Below are positions 17,811 through 25,301 of a stretch of 64,000 nt of DNA, one piece after another. Each line of letters opens with the position of its first letter. Position 1 is the stretch's first letter. A model generated the notes under the pieces. The model saw nothing but the letters and a program-made list of their open reading frames with translations. It had not been told where the DNA came from and made no database searches. The DNA is from Bradyrhizobium sp. AZCC 1721. Lineage in GTDB: Bacteria; Pseudomonadota; Alphaproteobacteria; Rhizobiales; Xanthobacteraceae. The position numbers were made by a program, and so were the translations under genes. The stretch spans positions 2,037,001 to 2,101,000 of the forward strand of contig NZ_JAZHSB010000001.1 in the NCBI RefSeq assembly GCF_036924715.1. Reading direction: 5' to 3'.

Positions 17811-18974
17811 TTGGGCCACTACGGCGACTACCAGACAGAAATCTATGTTGGCGGCCTCAGCGGAAGACTGCCGAAACTTCCGGTAGATTTCCGCGAATTG
17901 GAAGCGCGGGCGCACGCTGCGATGTCGCCGAGTCTTGTGTCTTACGTGGCAGGCGGCTGCGGCAACGAGCATACGCAGAATATCAACGTGTCTGCATTTG
18001 AGCGGTGGGGTTTGATCCCGCGCATGCTTGTCGGCGCCGCCAAGCGGGATCTGTCGATCGACCTTTTCGGAATGCGGCTTCCCACCCCGCTCTTCATGAG
18101 CCCTATCGGCGTCATCGGATTATGCGCGCAGGATTTCCATGGCGACATTGCGACGGCAAAGGCTGCGCAAAAGATCGGCGTCCCGATGATGGCGTCGACC
18201 TTCAGCAGCGATCCGCTCGAGCAGGTGGCTGCCGAATTTGGCGAAACGCCGGGCTTCTTCCAGCTCTACACTCCCAACGATCGGGAAGTAGCCGAGAGCC
18301 TGATCCGCCGGGCCGAGGCAGCAGGATTTAAGGCCATCGTGGTGACTCTGGATACATGGGTTACCGGATGGCGGCCACGGGATCTTAACCTGGCCAATTT
18401 TCCTCAGCTGCATGGGCATGTTCTCTACAACTATTTCTCGGATCCGGTGTTTCGCAGCAGGCTGCAAAAGCCACCCGAGGAAGATTTTCGAGCGGCGATC
18501 ATGCAATGGGCGAAGATTTTCGGAAATCCTTTGACCTGGGACGATCTTCCCTGGTTGCGCTCGCTGACCAAGCTTCCGCTCGTTCTCAAAGGCATTTGCC
18601 ATCCTGATGACGCGCGGCGCGCGATCGATGCAGGCGTCGATGGCATCTACTGTTCAAATCATGGTGGCCGTCAGGCAAACGGCGGCATTGCCGCGGTGGA
18701 CCTGCTGCCTGGCATCGTCAAAGCCTCCGGCAGAACGCCCGTACTGTTTGACTCCGGGATACGTTCAGGGACCGACGTTATCAAGGCCTTGGCACTCGGC
18801 GCTACGGGTGTCGGCATCGGCCGGCCGTATGCGTATGGACTCGCGCTAGACGGCGTTGAGGGTATCGTTCACGTGTTGCGATGCATTCTCGCTGAAGCTG
18901 ATTTGCTGATGGCCGTCGATGGCTTTGCCCGCATCGCCGACCTTGAGCCGTCGTCACTGATGGCGGTGGGTTGA
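17811..18974 (+). CDS. FMN-dependent alpha-hydroxy-acid oxidase (lactate 2-monooxygenase-like)
   Basis: 387 residues, TIM-barrel flavoenzyme. TTG 17811 has GGGAGGGAC upstream. FMN/substrate motifs: FMSPIGVIGLCAQDFHGDIA, VVTLDTWVTGWRPRDLN, LVLKGICHPDDARRAIDAG and the catalytic-histidine loop YCSNHGGRQANGG; FDSGIRSGTD and GATGVGIGRPYAYGL bind the phosphate. The long N-terminus and the GWRPRDL segment point to the lactate 2-monooxygenase branch, not L-lactate dehydrogenase LldD. Probable role: oxidation of a 2-hydroxy acid produced by the aldolase/PanE-like pathway. Confidence 0.85.
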   Translation: MGHYGDYQTEIYVGGLSGRLPKLPVDFRELEARAHAAMSPSLVSYVAGGCGNEHTQNINVSAFERWGLIPRMLVGAAKRDLSIDLFGMRLPTPLFMSPIGVIGLCAQDFHGDIATAKAAQKIGVPMMASTFSSDPLEQVAAEFGETPGFFQLYTPNDREVAESLIRRAEAAGFKAIVVTLDTWVTGWRPRDLNLANFPQLHGHVLYNYFSDPVFRSRLQKPPEEDFRAAIMQWAKIFGNPLTWDDLPWLRSLTKLPLVLKGICHPDDARRAIDAGVDGIYCSNHGGRQANGGIAAVDLLPGIVKASGRTPVLFDSGIRSGTDVIKALALGATGVGIGRPYAYGLALDGVEGIVHVLRCILAEADLLMAVDGFARIADLEPSSLMAVG

Positions 18975-18977
18975 AAT

Positions 18978-19864
18978 CTAGCCGGTAGGAGGTGCTAGGA
19001 ACCTCAGGATGGCTCTCTGTGTAGCCTCCGGAGCCTCCTCGCACATGAAGTGACCCGCCTCGACTTCTTCTCCCGTAACTTGCGTGGCCCAGTTCTTCCA
19101 AGTATCCAGCGGTTTGGCGCCCGCGGCGGCGATACCCCGGCTCCCCCAGATCACATGAACCGGCGCTGCAATCTTTTTTCCCGCATCGAGGTCACTCTTG
19201 TCGTGCTCGAAGTCCGCATAAGCAGCAGCGCGGTAGTCCTCGCATAGGCCATGCACGCGCTCAGGATCACGTAACGCGCTTAGGTAGTGGTTCACGGCCC
19301 GAGGATCGAAACCCTGCGCGAACACTGGACTGAAAAACCCGTCTGGGTCGGCCGAGATTAGTGTTTCCGGCAATGGATAAGGCTGAGCGAGAAACGTCCA
19401 ATGATAGATGCGTAGCGCCGAAAGGCGGCTTAGATTCGTCCAATAATTGTAAGTAGGCAGTATATCAAGGACGACGAGTTGCGAGAGTCGTTCCTGATGA
19501 TCGAGCGCCAAACGATAGGCGACGCGTCCTCCCCGATCGTGGCCGGCTAAGGAAAGCGGGAGTAGCCGAGCTTTTCCATCAGTTCGACCATCGTTTGGGC
19601 CATTGCGCGTTTCGTGTAAGGAGTATTGCTTGCATCGGTCTTGGGAACGTCTGACGCGCCATATCCCGGAAGGTCAGCGATGACGAGCGAGAAGCGTTCG
19701 GCGAGTGCTGGCGCCAAATGATGCCACATCACGTGGGTTTGAGGATATCCGTGCAACAAGAGAAGCGGCGGCCCCTTACCGGCAACACGCGCAAAGATAC
19801 GCCCGGATTTTGTTTCAACATGCACCGACGCAAATCCGGGAAACAAATCAGGGAGAGCGGTCAT
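18978..19864 (-). pseudogene. Haloacetate (fluoroacetate) dehalogenase homologue with a frameshift
   Basis: The 5' part from ATG 19864 ([39 protein letters not shown]) ends at TAG 19547 after LGYSRFP; the 3' part continues in another frame as [18 protein letters not shown] to 18978. Adding one T to the TTT run (AAA on the + strand, ~19553-19555) gives [11 protein letters not shown] and restores ~295 residues. All residues known to matter in fluoroacetate dehalogenase can be seen: Asp and two Arg in HDRGGR, His-Trp in YHWTFLAQP, and the base His in AGHFMCEEAP. So either the gene was inactivated very recently or the base is a sequencing error. Convergent with the hydroxy-acid oxidase. Confidence 0.8.
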
Positions 19865-20005
19865 CTTCAATCCTTTGTCACGATAAGAGTAGCTTGAAGA
19901 CAAATGCAAACGTTCTCCGGCAAAGCTGGCTTGCATCAAGCCTAGCTCCCGCTTCCTCTGCCGATCACGCGCATCACAGTCATATGAATCGCCAAGCGGC
20001 TTCAG

Positions 20006-21166
20006 CTAGGCGGCCGTTCGCAGAAAATCGACGATGTCTGCTTCGCTTTTGAAGGGCCGCGGATTGGCCTGTACGAAGCGATGATTGATTGCAATCTTGC
20101 TGATCTTGCCAAACTTGTCTTCGCCAATGCCGACATCAGCAAGGCGGCCAGGTAATCCAAGGCTCTTGGTGAATTCCGCAAAGGCGTCTGCCGCCTCCAT
20201 GCCCGGCCCGCCAAGAGCCGTCGCTAAACGCTTCTGCGCATCCTCGGTGAATGGCTTATTGTATCGAAGCAGGCTCGGCATGATAACAGGTGTGCAATAA
20301 TAGTGAGGAACGTCGAACGTCCCTCCAAGCACATGGCCAATGCCGTGACTTGCTCCCATCGGGACGCGTGCCTGGAGGCCGAAAGACGCAAGCCACGAGC
20401 CATGTTGGGATAGTCGCCGCGCCTCCAGATCATCAGGTTGCTGCAAGGTCCGGAGCATTCCCTCACGCAGGATGCGGATGCCCGCCAAGACGACCTCGTC
20501 GGCTAACGGGGTGCCGGCGGGCGAGCACAACGCTTCGATACCGTGATCCATCGAGCGCGTTCCCGATCCCATCCAAAGGCTCGAAGGCGTATGAAGGGTG
20601 AGGGCAGGGTCGAGAATAATCGCCACTGGCGACATTTGGGGGTGGAAGAAAATCTGCTTCAGCTTATGGCGTTCATCGGTGACGAGCGCTGCTGCATTGT
20701 ATTCGCCACCATTCAGCGTCGATGGGATCGCGATCTGGCGGACTGCGGGCGAACGGAACGGAGAGACGTTTACGCCCGGGCCCATGGGGAATGGATCGAA
20801 ACCCGCTTCATCGCGGATGTCATGTTCCATCGCCATGATGACTATTTTTGCCAGATCGATCGCAGAACCCCCACCGACAGCCACGATCAGGTCAGCTCTT
20901 GCGTCTTTAGCTTGCAGGGCAACCTCGGCAGCTTGCTTGCGCGTCGTATGCTGCGCAATTCCGTCAAAGGTCGCGACATGTTTGGCGCCGAGCGTACGCC
21001 GAATCTTCTCGATCTCATCGGTCTTGGTGTTCAGGGTTCGACTGGCGAGAAGGAAGACGCGCTTTGCGTTCAGTCGCTCTGCCTCTTCGTTCAGAGCGTC
21101 AGACGCAGCTTTGCCGTAGATGACACGATCAATTGCCGGAAAGTTGTGTACACCAGTCCTACGCAT
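20006..21166 (-). CDS. Iron-containing alcohol dehydrogenase
   Basis: 386 residues, group III alcohol dehydrogenase / maleylacetate-reductase superfamily. ATG 21166 (MRRTGVHNFPAIDRVIYG) is chosen because GGGAGGAAC lies just upstream. NAD binding: VAVGGGSAIDLAKIV. Metal ligands: Asp and His in RSMDHGIEALC and histidines in GASHGIGHVLGG and FDVPHYYCTP. It oxidises an alcohol or reduces an aldehyde or maleylacetate-like ketone with NAD(P)H. Its promoter region has the AT-rich palindrome at 21198-21214. The substrate cannot be told. Confidence 0.85.
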   Translation of the reverse strand: MRRTGVHNFPAIDRVIYGKAASDALNEEAERLNAKRVFLLASRTLNTKTDEIEKIRRTLGAKHVATFDGIAQHTTRKQAAEVALQAKDARADLIVAVGGGSAIDLAKIVIMAMEHDIRDEAGFDPFPMGPGVNVSPFRSPAVRQIAIPSTLNGGEYNAAALVTDERHKLKQIFFHPQMSPVAIILDPALTLHTPSSLWMGSGTRSMDHGIEALCSPAGTPLADEVVLAGIRILREGMLRTLQQPDDLEARRLSQHGSWLASFGLQARVPMGASHGIGHVLGGTFDVPHYYCTPVIMPSLLRYNKPFTEDAQKRLATALGGPGMEAADAFAEFTKSLGLPGRLADVGIGEDKFGKISKIAINHRFVQANPRPFKSEADIVDFLRTAA

Positions 21167-21197
21167 TTTGTTCCTCCCGTACATCGAAAAGCAAGTG

Positions 21198-21214
21198 ACT
21201 ATATTATTTATAGT
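21198..21214. promoter_or_regulatory. AT-rich palindrome upstream of the iron alcohol dehydrogenase
   Basis: ACTATATTATTTATAGT has perfect 6-base arms (ACTATA/TATAGT) around 5 bases, centred about 40 bp upstream of ATG 21166. The shape recalls YodB/HxlR-type boxes. The preceding GCAAGTGACTA 11-mer recurs at 32053-32063. Confidence 0.45.
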
Positions 21215-21295
21215 AACGGGAAACCGAGGGGCTGACAATCTGCTCGTGGCAATTTGCCGGAGAGGAGAGACTGCAAAGTACGGCGATGATCTTGA

Positions 21296-21487
21296 TCAAG
21301 ACAGGAGAAACTCGCGGCTACGATAGGTATCGGCGCCGCTGCCCGTATGACTCACCGGTGCATTATTCCGCTTCTCGCTGACTGGATCGCCTGGCGGGAA
21401 GATGCTGTCATAGGTCGCGCGCGCCTCTCGAATGAGACGGTCTCGCTCGCGTTCAGACTTTGGCACAAATCGAATAACTTCGCCCAT
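21296..21487 (-). CDS. Small conserved hypothetical protein
   Basis: 63 residues: MGEVIRFVPKSERERDRLIR at the start, a charged helical segment, then IFPPGDPVSEK and the tail SHTGSGADTYRS. I recognise this as a small protein type recurrent in Bradyrhizobium genomes, without a known function. No signal peptide or membrane segment. A partial TGATGAT-type site lies ~60 bp upstream (21546-21561). Confidence 0.65.
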   Translation of the reverse strand: MGEVIRFVPKSERERDRLIREARATYDSIFPPGDPVSEKRNNAPVSHTGSGADTYRSREFLLS

Positions 21488-21545
21488 ATTTGCTCCAGAT
21501 AACCTAAGAGCACGAATCCGCAGTTAGCGAACCGTTCCGTCATGA

Positions 21546-21561
21546 TATGATAAGCATCATT
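21546..21561. promoter_or_regulatory. Weak match to the TGATGAT/ATCATCA operator
   Basis: TATGATAAGCATCATT matches 14 of 16 bases of the corresponding part of the palindrome at 4090-4108 but is less symmetrical. It is upstream of the 63-residue protein gene. Confidence 0.3.
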
Positions 21562-21660
21562 CGATCTCAACCTAGGATCTCCGCACGAACTTTGAAGCTC
21601 TGCAGGCGGTAACGAAGAAATAAACAACTCGTGACAGTCGTCTTCGCGGAGTAGCGGCGT

Positions 21661-21867
21661 TCACTGTGGAGGATGACTTTGCAATTGATGGACGCGGTCA
21701 TCCGGCGAGCCAACCGACGTTGTTCGCGACTGGATCTGAAGACCTTCAACTTCGCGATCGAGCTTCGCAACCCGCTCTTCCAGCCTAAACATGTACTCGC
21801 CGCGCGGATCGTCCATGCCTGGGATCTCAGCCGAGTAATTCAAGCTTTCCCAGAGGCGCTTGAACAT
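21661..21867 (-). CDS. Small protein with a short coiled coil
   Basis: 68 residues from ATG 21867, with AGGAG about 10 bases upstream. It begins MFKRLWESLNYSAEIPGMDD; a heptad-like helix FRLEERVAKLDREVEGLQ follows at residues 27-44. It lies 31 bp after the alpha/beta-hydrolase in the same direction and is probably co-transcribed. No known domain; function unknown. Confidence 0.5.
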   Translation of the reverse strand: MFKRLWESLNYSAEIPGMDDPRGEYMFRLEERVAKLDREVEGLQIQSRTTSVGSPDDRVHQLQSHPPQ

Positions 21868-21898
21868 AGTTGTACACTCCTGTGTTTGATCCTTGCGG

Positions 21899-22750
21899 TC
21901 ATTCTGTTGCCAATATCACGCGAGCCAGCTCCGACGGATTCTCGACAGCCGAGAAGTGGCCGGTATTTTTGAGCGTCACCATCTGCGAGGCAGGAATCAG
22001 GGATCGTGTGCGTTCGCGTTCATTTGGCCGAGACCAATCGCTATCGCCATAAATGAGCGTCACAGGCGCCGAGATCTGCCGATAGTAATCGCGCGCCTTG
22101 CTCCAGGATCGCCAGCCTGCCAGCACCTTGCGTGCGATCCGCTTGTATCCCGGGCGGTGGGCTACTTCATCGAACTCGGCCAGCAAATCGGCCGGCAGTT
22201 TGCGCGGGTCGTGATATCCGCCGCCCATGATCTTGCCGAGGACCATCTTGTTTTCGAGCGATGCATTCATCGCGCCGAGCACCGGGATCTGCAAACTTCC
22301 GATGATAAAGTTCGCGAACCAGTTGCCGCGTCGAATGCCGTCCCCGTAGCGCGTCTCGTAGTCGTAGGGGTTGATCGCATAGACCCGCTTCACCCGCTGC
22401 GGAAGCGACGCCGCCACTGTAAGGGCCAATGTCCCGCCGATCGACTCGCCAACAATCGTAACGGCCGAGAGGTTTAGCTCCTCGATGAAACGAATGACGG
22501 CCTGCCTGAAGTAGGGTTCGTCGAAGCTCGCGCCTGGATCTATTGGTGAGTGTCCGTGGCCCGGAAGGTCAATGGCGTACACCGTGTGCGATCTCGCGAG
22601 GAGGGGCGCCAGACCGCGGAAATATTCGAGCTGTGTCCGGATCGTATGTATGAGGAGCAGCGGAGGCCCGCTGCCGATCTCCTGAAAACGTAGGCTAAGC
22701 GTATCCGATATTTCGAGCAAACTTGGTTTGCCTTTTGTCACGCTAAGCAT
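21899..22750 (-). CDS. Alpha/beta-hydrolase (serine nucleophile)
   Basis: 283 residues from ATG 22750 (MLSVTKGKPSLLEISDTLSL), preceded by GGGAG. Oxyanion region LLLIHTIRTQLEYFRG has a Thr-Ile in place of the usual Gly, which is unusual; nucleophile elbow VGESIGGTLALTVAA (Ser); acid in YGDSDW; base His in NTGHFSAVENP. Serine hydrolase of esters, lactones or C-C bonds; meta-cleavage hydrolases have this shape. It starts 36 bp after the TetR gene at 22786 in the same direction, so they probably form one operon. Confidence 0.78.
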   Translation of the reverse strand: MLSVTKGKPSLLEISDTLSLRFQEIGSGPPLLLIHTIRTQLEYFRGLAPLLARSHTVYAIDLPGHGHSPIDPGASFDEPYFRQAVIRFIEELNLSAVTIVGESIGGTLALTVAASLPQRVKRVYAINPYDYETRYGDGIRRGNWFANFIIGSLQIPVLGAMNASLENKMVLGKIMGGGYHDPRKLPADLLAEFDEVAHRPGYKRIARKVLAGWRSWSKARDYYRQISAPVTLIYGDSDWSRPNERERTRSLIPASQMVTLKNTGHFSAVENPSELARVILATE

Positions 22751-22785
22751 TTCGATTTCTCCCGTGCTTTGAGGGATGCGATCTT

Positions 22786-23364
22786 TCAAGCGGCGGCGGC
22801 TTCGCGAACCTGTTTGACTGCTGCATCCAGAATCGCCCGAGCCAGATCAGGGTCGTTGACGACGCGCGATAGTGTCACCGCGCCGACCATCGTCGAGAGA
22901 ATGGCCATGGCCTTGCCACTGGACGCCTCGCCACCAGCCTCGGCAATGAATCGGCCGAGCACTTCGAGATGTGCCTTTATTCCCGCTTCGAATGCCGCCT
23001 TCACGTCGGATCCCTGTCTGGCGGCATCCGCGCCGAGCGCCACGATCGGGCAGCCGTCCATCCTTTCTTCGCGATGGTCGCCACTGAGGTAGAACGCGAT
23101 CACCGCGCCGAGCGGATCATCAGGATTTTTCGTTGCCGCATCCGACCATCGGCGGGAAGCGCCATCCAATGCGCGCCTGGACGCCTCTACCGCCAAATCC
23201 CCTTTTGACGCGAACTGCTTGTAGAAGGCGCCCTGTGTTAGCCCGGCCGCCTTCATCAGATCCTTGAGGCCGATGCCATCAAAGCCGCGCTCCCTGAAGA
23301 GGCGACTTGCCACATCAATCACGGTTTGGCGGTTCTCCGCGGCTTGAATGCGACTCACACGCAT
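22786..23364 (-). CDS. TetR-family repressor of the RND efflux locus
   Basis: 192 residues from ATG 23364 (MRVSRIQAAENRQTVIDVAS). HTH: GIGLKDLMKAAGLTQGAFYK, then QFASKGDLAVEA. The recognition helix (TQGAFYKQF) differs from the THGGFY type of the TetRs at 4180, 36396 and 60225, in line with a different operator. A conserved Cys lies in MDGCPIVALGADAARQ. It is divergent from the efflux adaptor gene; three TAGA-N12-TCTA sites fill the space between. It probably represses both itself and the pump. Confidence 0.87.
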   Translation of the reverse strand: MRVSRIQAAENRQTVIDVASRLFRERGFDGIGLKDLMKAAGLTQGAFYKQFASKGDLAVEASRRALDGASRRWSDAATKNPDDPLGAVIAFYLSGDHREERMDGCPIVALGADAARQGSDVKAAFEAGIKAHLEVLGRFIAEAGGEASSGKAMAILSTMVGAVTLSRVVNDPDLARAILDAAVKQVREAAAA

Positions 23365-23407
23365 GGTGGACCTCCATTTGGATTTCACTCGAAATCTATA
23401 TCTCAGA

Positions 23408-23427
23408 TAGAGTTCGAACGCAATCTA
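23408..23427. promoter_or_regulatory. TetR operator copy 1 (TAGA-N12-TCTA)
   Basis: TAGAGTTCGAACGCAATCTA, in the divergent TetR / efflux promoter region. It shares 18 of 20 bases with copy 3. A shorter palindrome TATCTCAGATA lies directly beside it (23399-23409). Confidence 0.65.
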
Positions 23428-23508
23428 TCAATGGCGTGGCTGGATTCGGCGTCGCTGAGGGGTCAAGAGGCCGGTTTTTGGGATCACATTCCCGTCAGAG
23501 CTCAAATT

Positions 23509-23528
23509 TAGATTGCGATCGACATCTA
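23509..23528. promoter_or_regulatory. TetR operator copy 2
   Basis: TAGATTGCGATCGACATCTA, same TAGA...TCTA ends and length; 29 bp before copy 3, so the two start on nearly opposite helix faces (2.8 turns apart). Confidence 0.6.
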
Positions 23529-23537
23529 AATAACTTA

Positions 23538-23557
23538 TAGAGTTCGAATGAAATCTA
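23538..23557. promoter_or_regulatory. TetR operator copy 3
   Basis: TAGAGTTCGAATGAAATCTA, a near-perfect palindrome (TAGA-TTC-GAA-TCTA) ending 20 bp before the adaptor start ATG 23578; binding here would block transcription or translation start. Confidence 0.65.
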
Positions 23558-23577
23558 ATTTAGATGAGGAGGCGGAT

Positions 23578-24684
23578 ATGAAAAAGCGAAGACCTATCAT
23601 TGTGTTAGGGGGCGTCCTGATCGCGGCGTTAGCTGCGACTGCGTTCGTCACACTTCGCACCCAGGAAGCCGCCGCCGTGAGCGACCCCCGGCAGGAACCA
23701 CCGATCGTCAGGCTGGCCACGGCAGCGCGTGTGAACGGATCCGAACGCGGTTTCACGGGCATCATCGGGGCGAGGGTGCAGAGCAACCTCGGGTTTCGCG
23801 TCGCCGGCAAGATTGTCGAACGGCTGGTGAATACCGGTCAGCAGGTCAAAGCCGGTGAGCCGCTGATGCGGATCGACGAAACCGACCTTCGCCTTGCGGT
23901 CACGGCAAAGCGCAACGCCGTTGCCGCAGCGCGTGCATCTGTCGTTCAGACCGAAGCGGATGAACAGCGATACGCCAAACTGGTGAGCAACGGATGGGCT
24001 TCCCGACAGCGCTACGAGCAAGCGAAGGCCGCACTGGACACGGCCGAGGCGCAACTCGCCACCGCCGAAGCCGATGCGCGGGTCGCCGAGAACGAGGCGA
24101 CCTATTCGGTCCTGGTTGCGGATGCGGACGGAACGGTGGTTGAAACGCTTGGCGAGCCCGGGCAGGTCGTCTCTGCCGGCCAGACAGTCGTTCGGATCGC
24201 AAAGGCCGGCCCCCGCGAAGCTGTGGTCGCACTTCCCGAAACGATCCGGCCAGCGATCGGCTCCGAGGCTGAGGCCAGCATCTATGGCGCCGATGGGCGG
24301 CGCTATACGGCGCATCTGCGGCAGTTGTCGGACTCCGCCGATGCTCAGACCCGCACCTATGAGGCCCGTTATGTGCTCGACGGTGAGGCGGCGGCGGCAC
24401 CGCTTGGCGCGACGGTAACCATTCGGCTGGCAAGCCAGGCTAGTCAGCCGGATGTTCAGGTGCCGCTGGGAGCCGTGCTCGATGACGGCCGGAAGACCGG
24501 TGTGTGGGTCCTGGATAGCGCCACCTCAACCGTACGCTTTCGTCCAGTCAAGCTTGTTCGAGTGAGCAGCGAAACCGCCGTGATCTCCGGATTGAGCTCT
24601 GGTGATCCGGTTGTTTCCCTCGGCGCTCACCTTCTCCAGGAGGGCGCTCGCGTCAGGACTGCATCTGAAAACAACGGAAACTAA
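23578..24684 (+). CDS. RND efflux periplasmic adaptor (membrane fusion protein)
   Basis: 368 residues from ATG 23578 with GAGGAGG upstream. An N-terminal signal/anchor (PIIVLGGVLIAALAATAFV) is followed by the lipoyl half-motifs GFRVAGKIVERLVNTGQQVK and VLVADADGTVVETLGEPGQV, a long alpha-hairpin between them (residues ~105-165) and beta-barrel/proximal domains. It links the inner-membrane RND pump to an outer-membrane channel; no channel gene is in the window. It is followed by scraps of an RND start and by a NTF2-like gene before the pump. Confidence 0.87.
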   Translation: MKKRRPIIVLGGVLIAALAATAFVTLRTQEAAAVSDPRQEPPIVRLATAARVNGSERGFTGIIGARVQSNLGFRVAGKIVERLVNTGQQVKAGEPLMRIDETDLRLAVTAKRNAVAAARASVVQTEADEQRYAKLVSNGWASRQRYEQAKAALDTAEAQLATAEADARVAENEATYSVLVADADGTVVETLGEPGQVVSAGQTVVRIAKAGPREAVVALPETIRPAIGSEAEASIYGADGRRYTAHLRQLSDSADAQTRTYEARYVLDGEAAAAPLGATVTIRLASQASQPDVQVPLGAVLDDGRKTGVWVLDSATSTVRFRPVKLVRVSSETAVISGLSSGDPVVSLGAHLLQEGARVRTASENNGN

Positions 24685-24712
24685 CGAGCTTCAATCTTTC
24701 CGCGATCACCGT
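24682..24712 (+). pseudogene. 5' scrap of a second RND permease gene
   Basis: Directly at the adaptor stop, 24691-24713 reads TTCAATCTTTCCGCGATCACCG, 22 bases that match the start of the RND gene at 25308-25329 except for one base (FNLSAI in both). The preceding TAACGAGC looks like TAATGAGC with the ATG changed to ACG, i.e. an RND start once overlapped the adaptor stop. Similarity ends at about 24713. Confidence 0.6.
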
Positions 24713-24725
24713 CGGAGGACGGCAA

Positions 24726-25070
24726 ATGCTATACAGCTACATCGTCAAGAAAGAAATCCGAAAGACCTTCGACCACGTCAACAACCATCGCTGGGATGAC
24801 GCGGTGAATGCGGTCGCGCCGAACGTTCATCACCGCGTTTCCGGCGCCCATGCGCTTGCTGGTGAGCGCCACGACAAAGAAGCGCTGCGCCGCTGGTTTG
24901 AGCGTCTCGGCCGCGTCCAGCCCACTCTCCATATCACGGTCAACAACATCTGGGTGAAGGGCTGGCCGTGGCATACCACCGTGTTTGTCGAGTGGGACGG
25001 CACCGCAACGCTGCTCAACGGCGACGCGTCGTACGTCAACCGCGGTCTCCACGTGTTCACCCTGCGGTGA
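24726..25070 (+). CDS. NTF2/SnoaL-like protein, cut short by an in-frame TGA
   Basis: 114 residues from ATG 24726 with GGAGG upstream. The fold signature of SnoaL/NTF2-like proteins is clear: FDHVNNHRWDDAVNAVAPNV, HALAGERHDKEALRRWFERL and GDASYVNRGLHVFTLR. The frame stops at TGA 25068-25070, where relatives have a Trp (LRWG...); past it, the same frame stays open to TAG 25217 and reads GRVYALEEFQDSQEAARGLA, then AAQAAAGLKEAVAEP, as expected for the end of such a protein. So a TGG-to-TGA nonsense change is likely. Its place between an RND adaptor and pump is unusual. Confidence 0.6.
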   Translation: MLYSYIVKKEIRKTFDHVNNHRWDDAVNAVAPNVHHRVSGAHALAGERHDKEALRRWFERLGRVQPTLHITVNNIWVKGWPWHTTVFVEWDGTATLLNGDASYVNRGLHVFTLR

Positions 25071-25217
25071 GGTAGAGTCTATGCACTCGAGGAATTTCAA
25101 GATTCACAGGAAGCGGCCCGTGGCCTTGCCGCCCAAGCGGCAGCAGGCCTCAAAGAAGCTGTCGCCGAACCAATTGTAAGTGAGCAGAAGAGCAGTCAGA
25201 GGGCCCGCGCTTTTTAG
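25071..25217 (+). other. Read-through part of the NTF2-like gene
   Basis: 49 codons in frame with 24726-25070, ending at TAG 25215-25217. It completes the last beta strand and adds an Ala-rich helix (AARGLAAQAAAGLKEAVAEP). It is probably not translated unless TGA is read through. Confidence 0.5.
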
Positions 25218-25301
25218 GTAAGCGCGGTTCACTCGACGCCCACCTGCTGCAGGACGGCGCGAGCGCCAGGACGAACGTCTAGGATTAGGAGTGGCCAAGT
25301 G

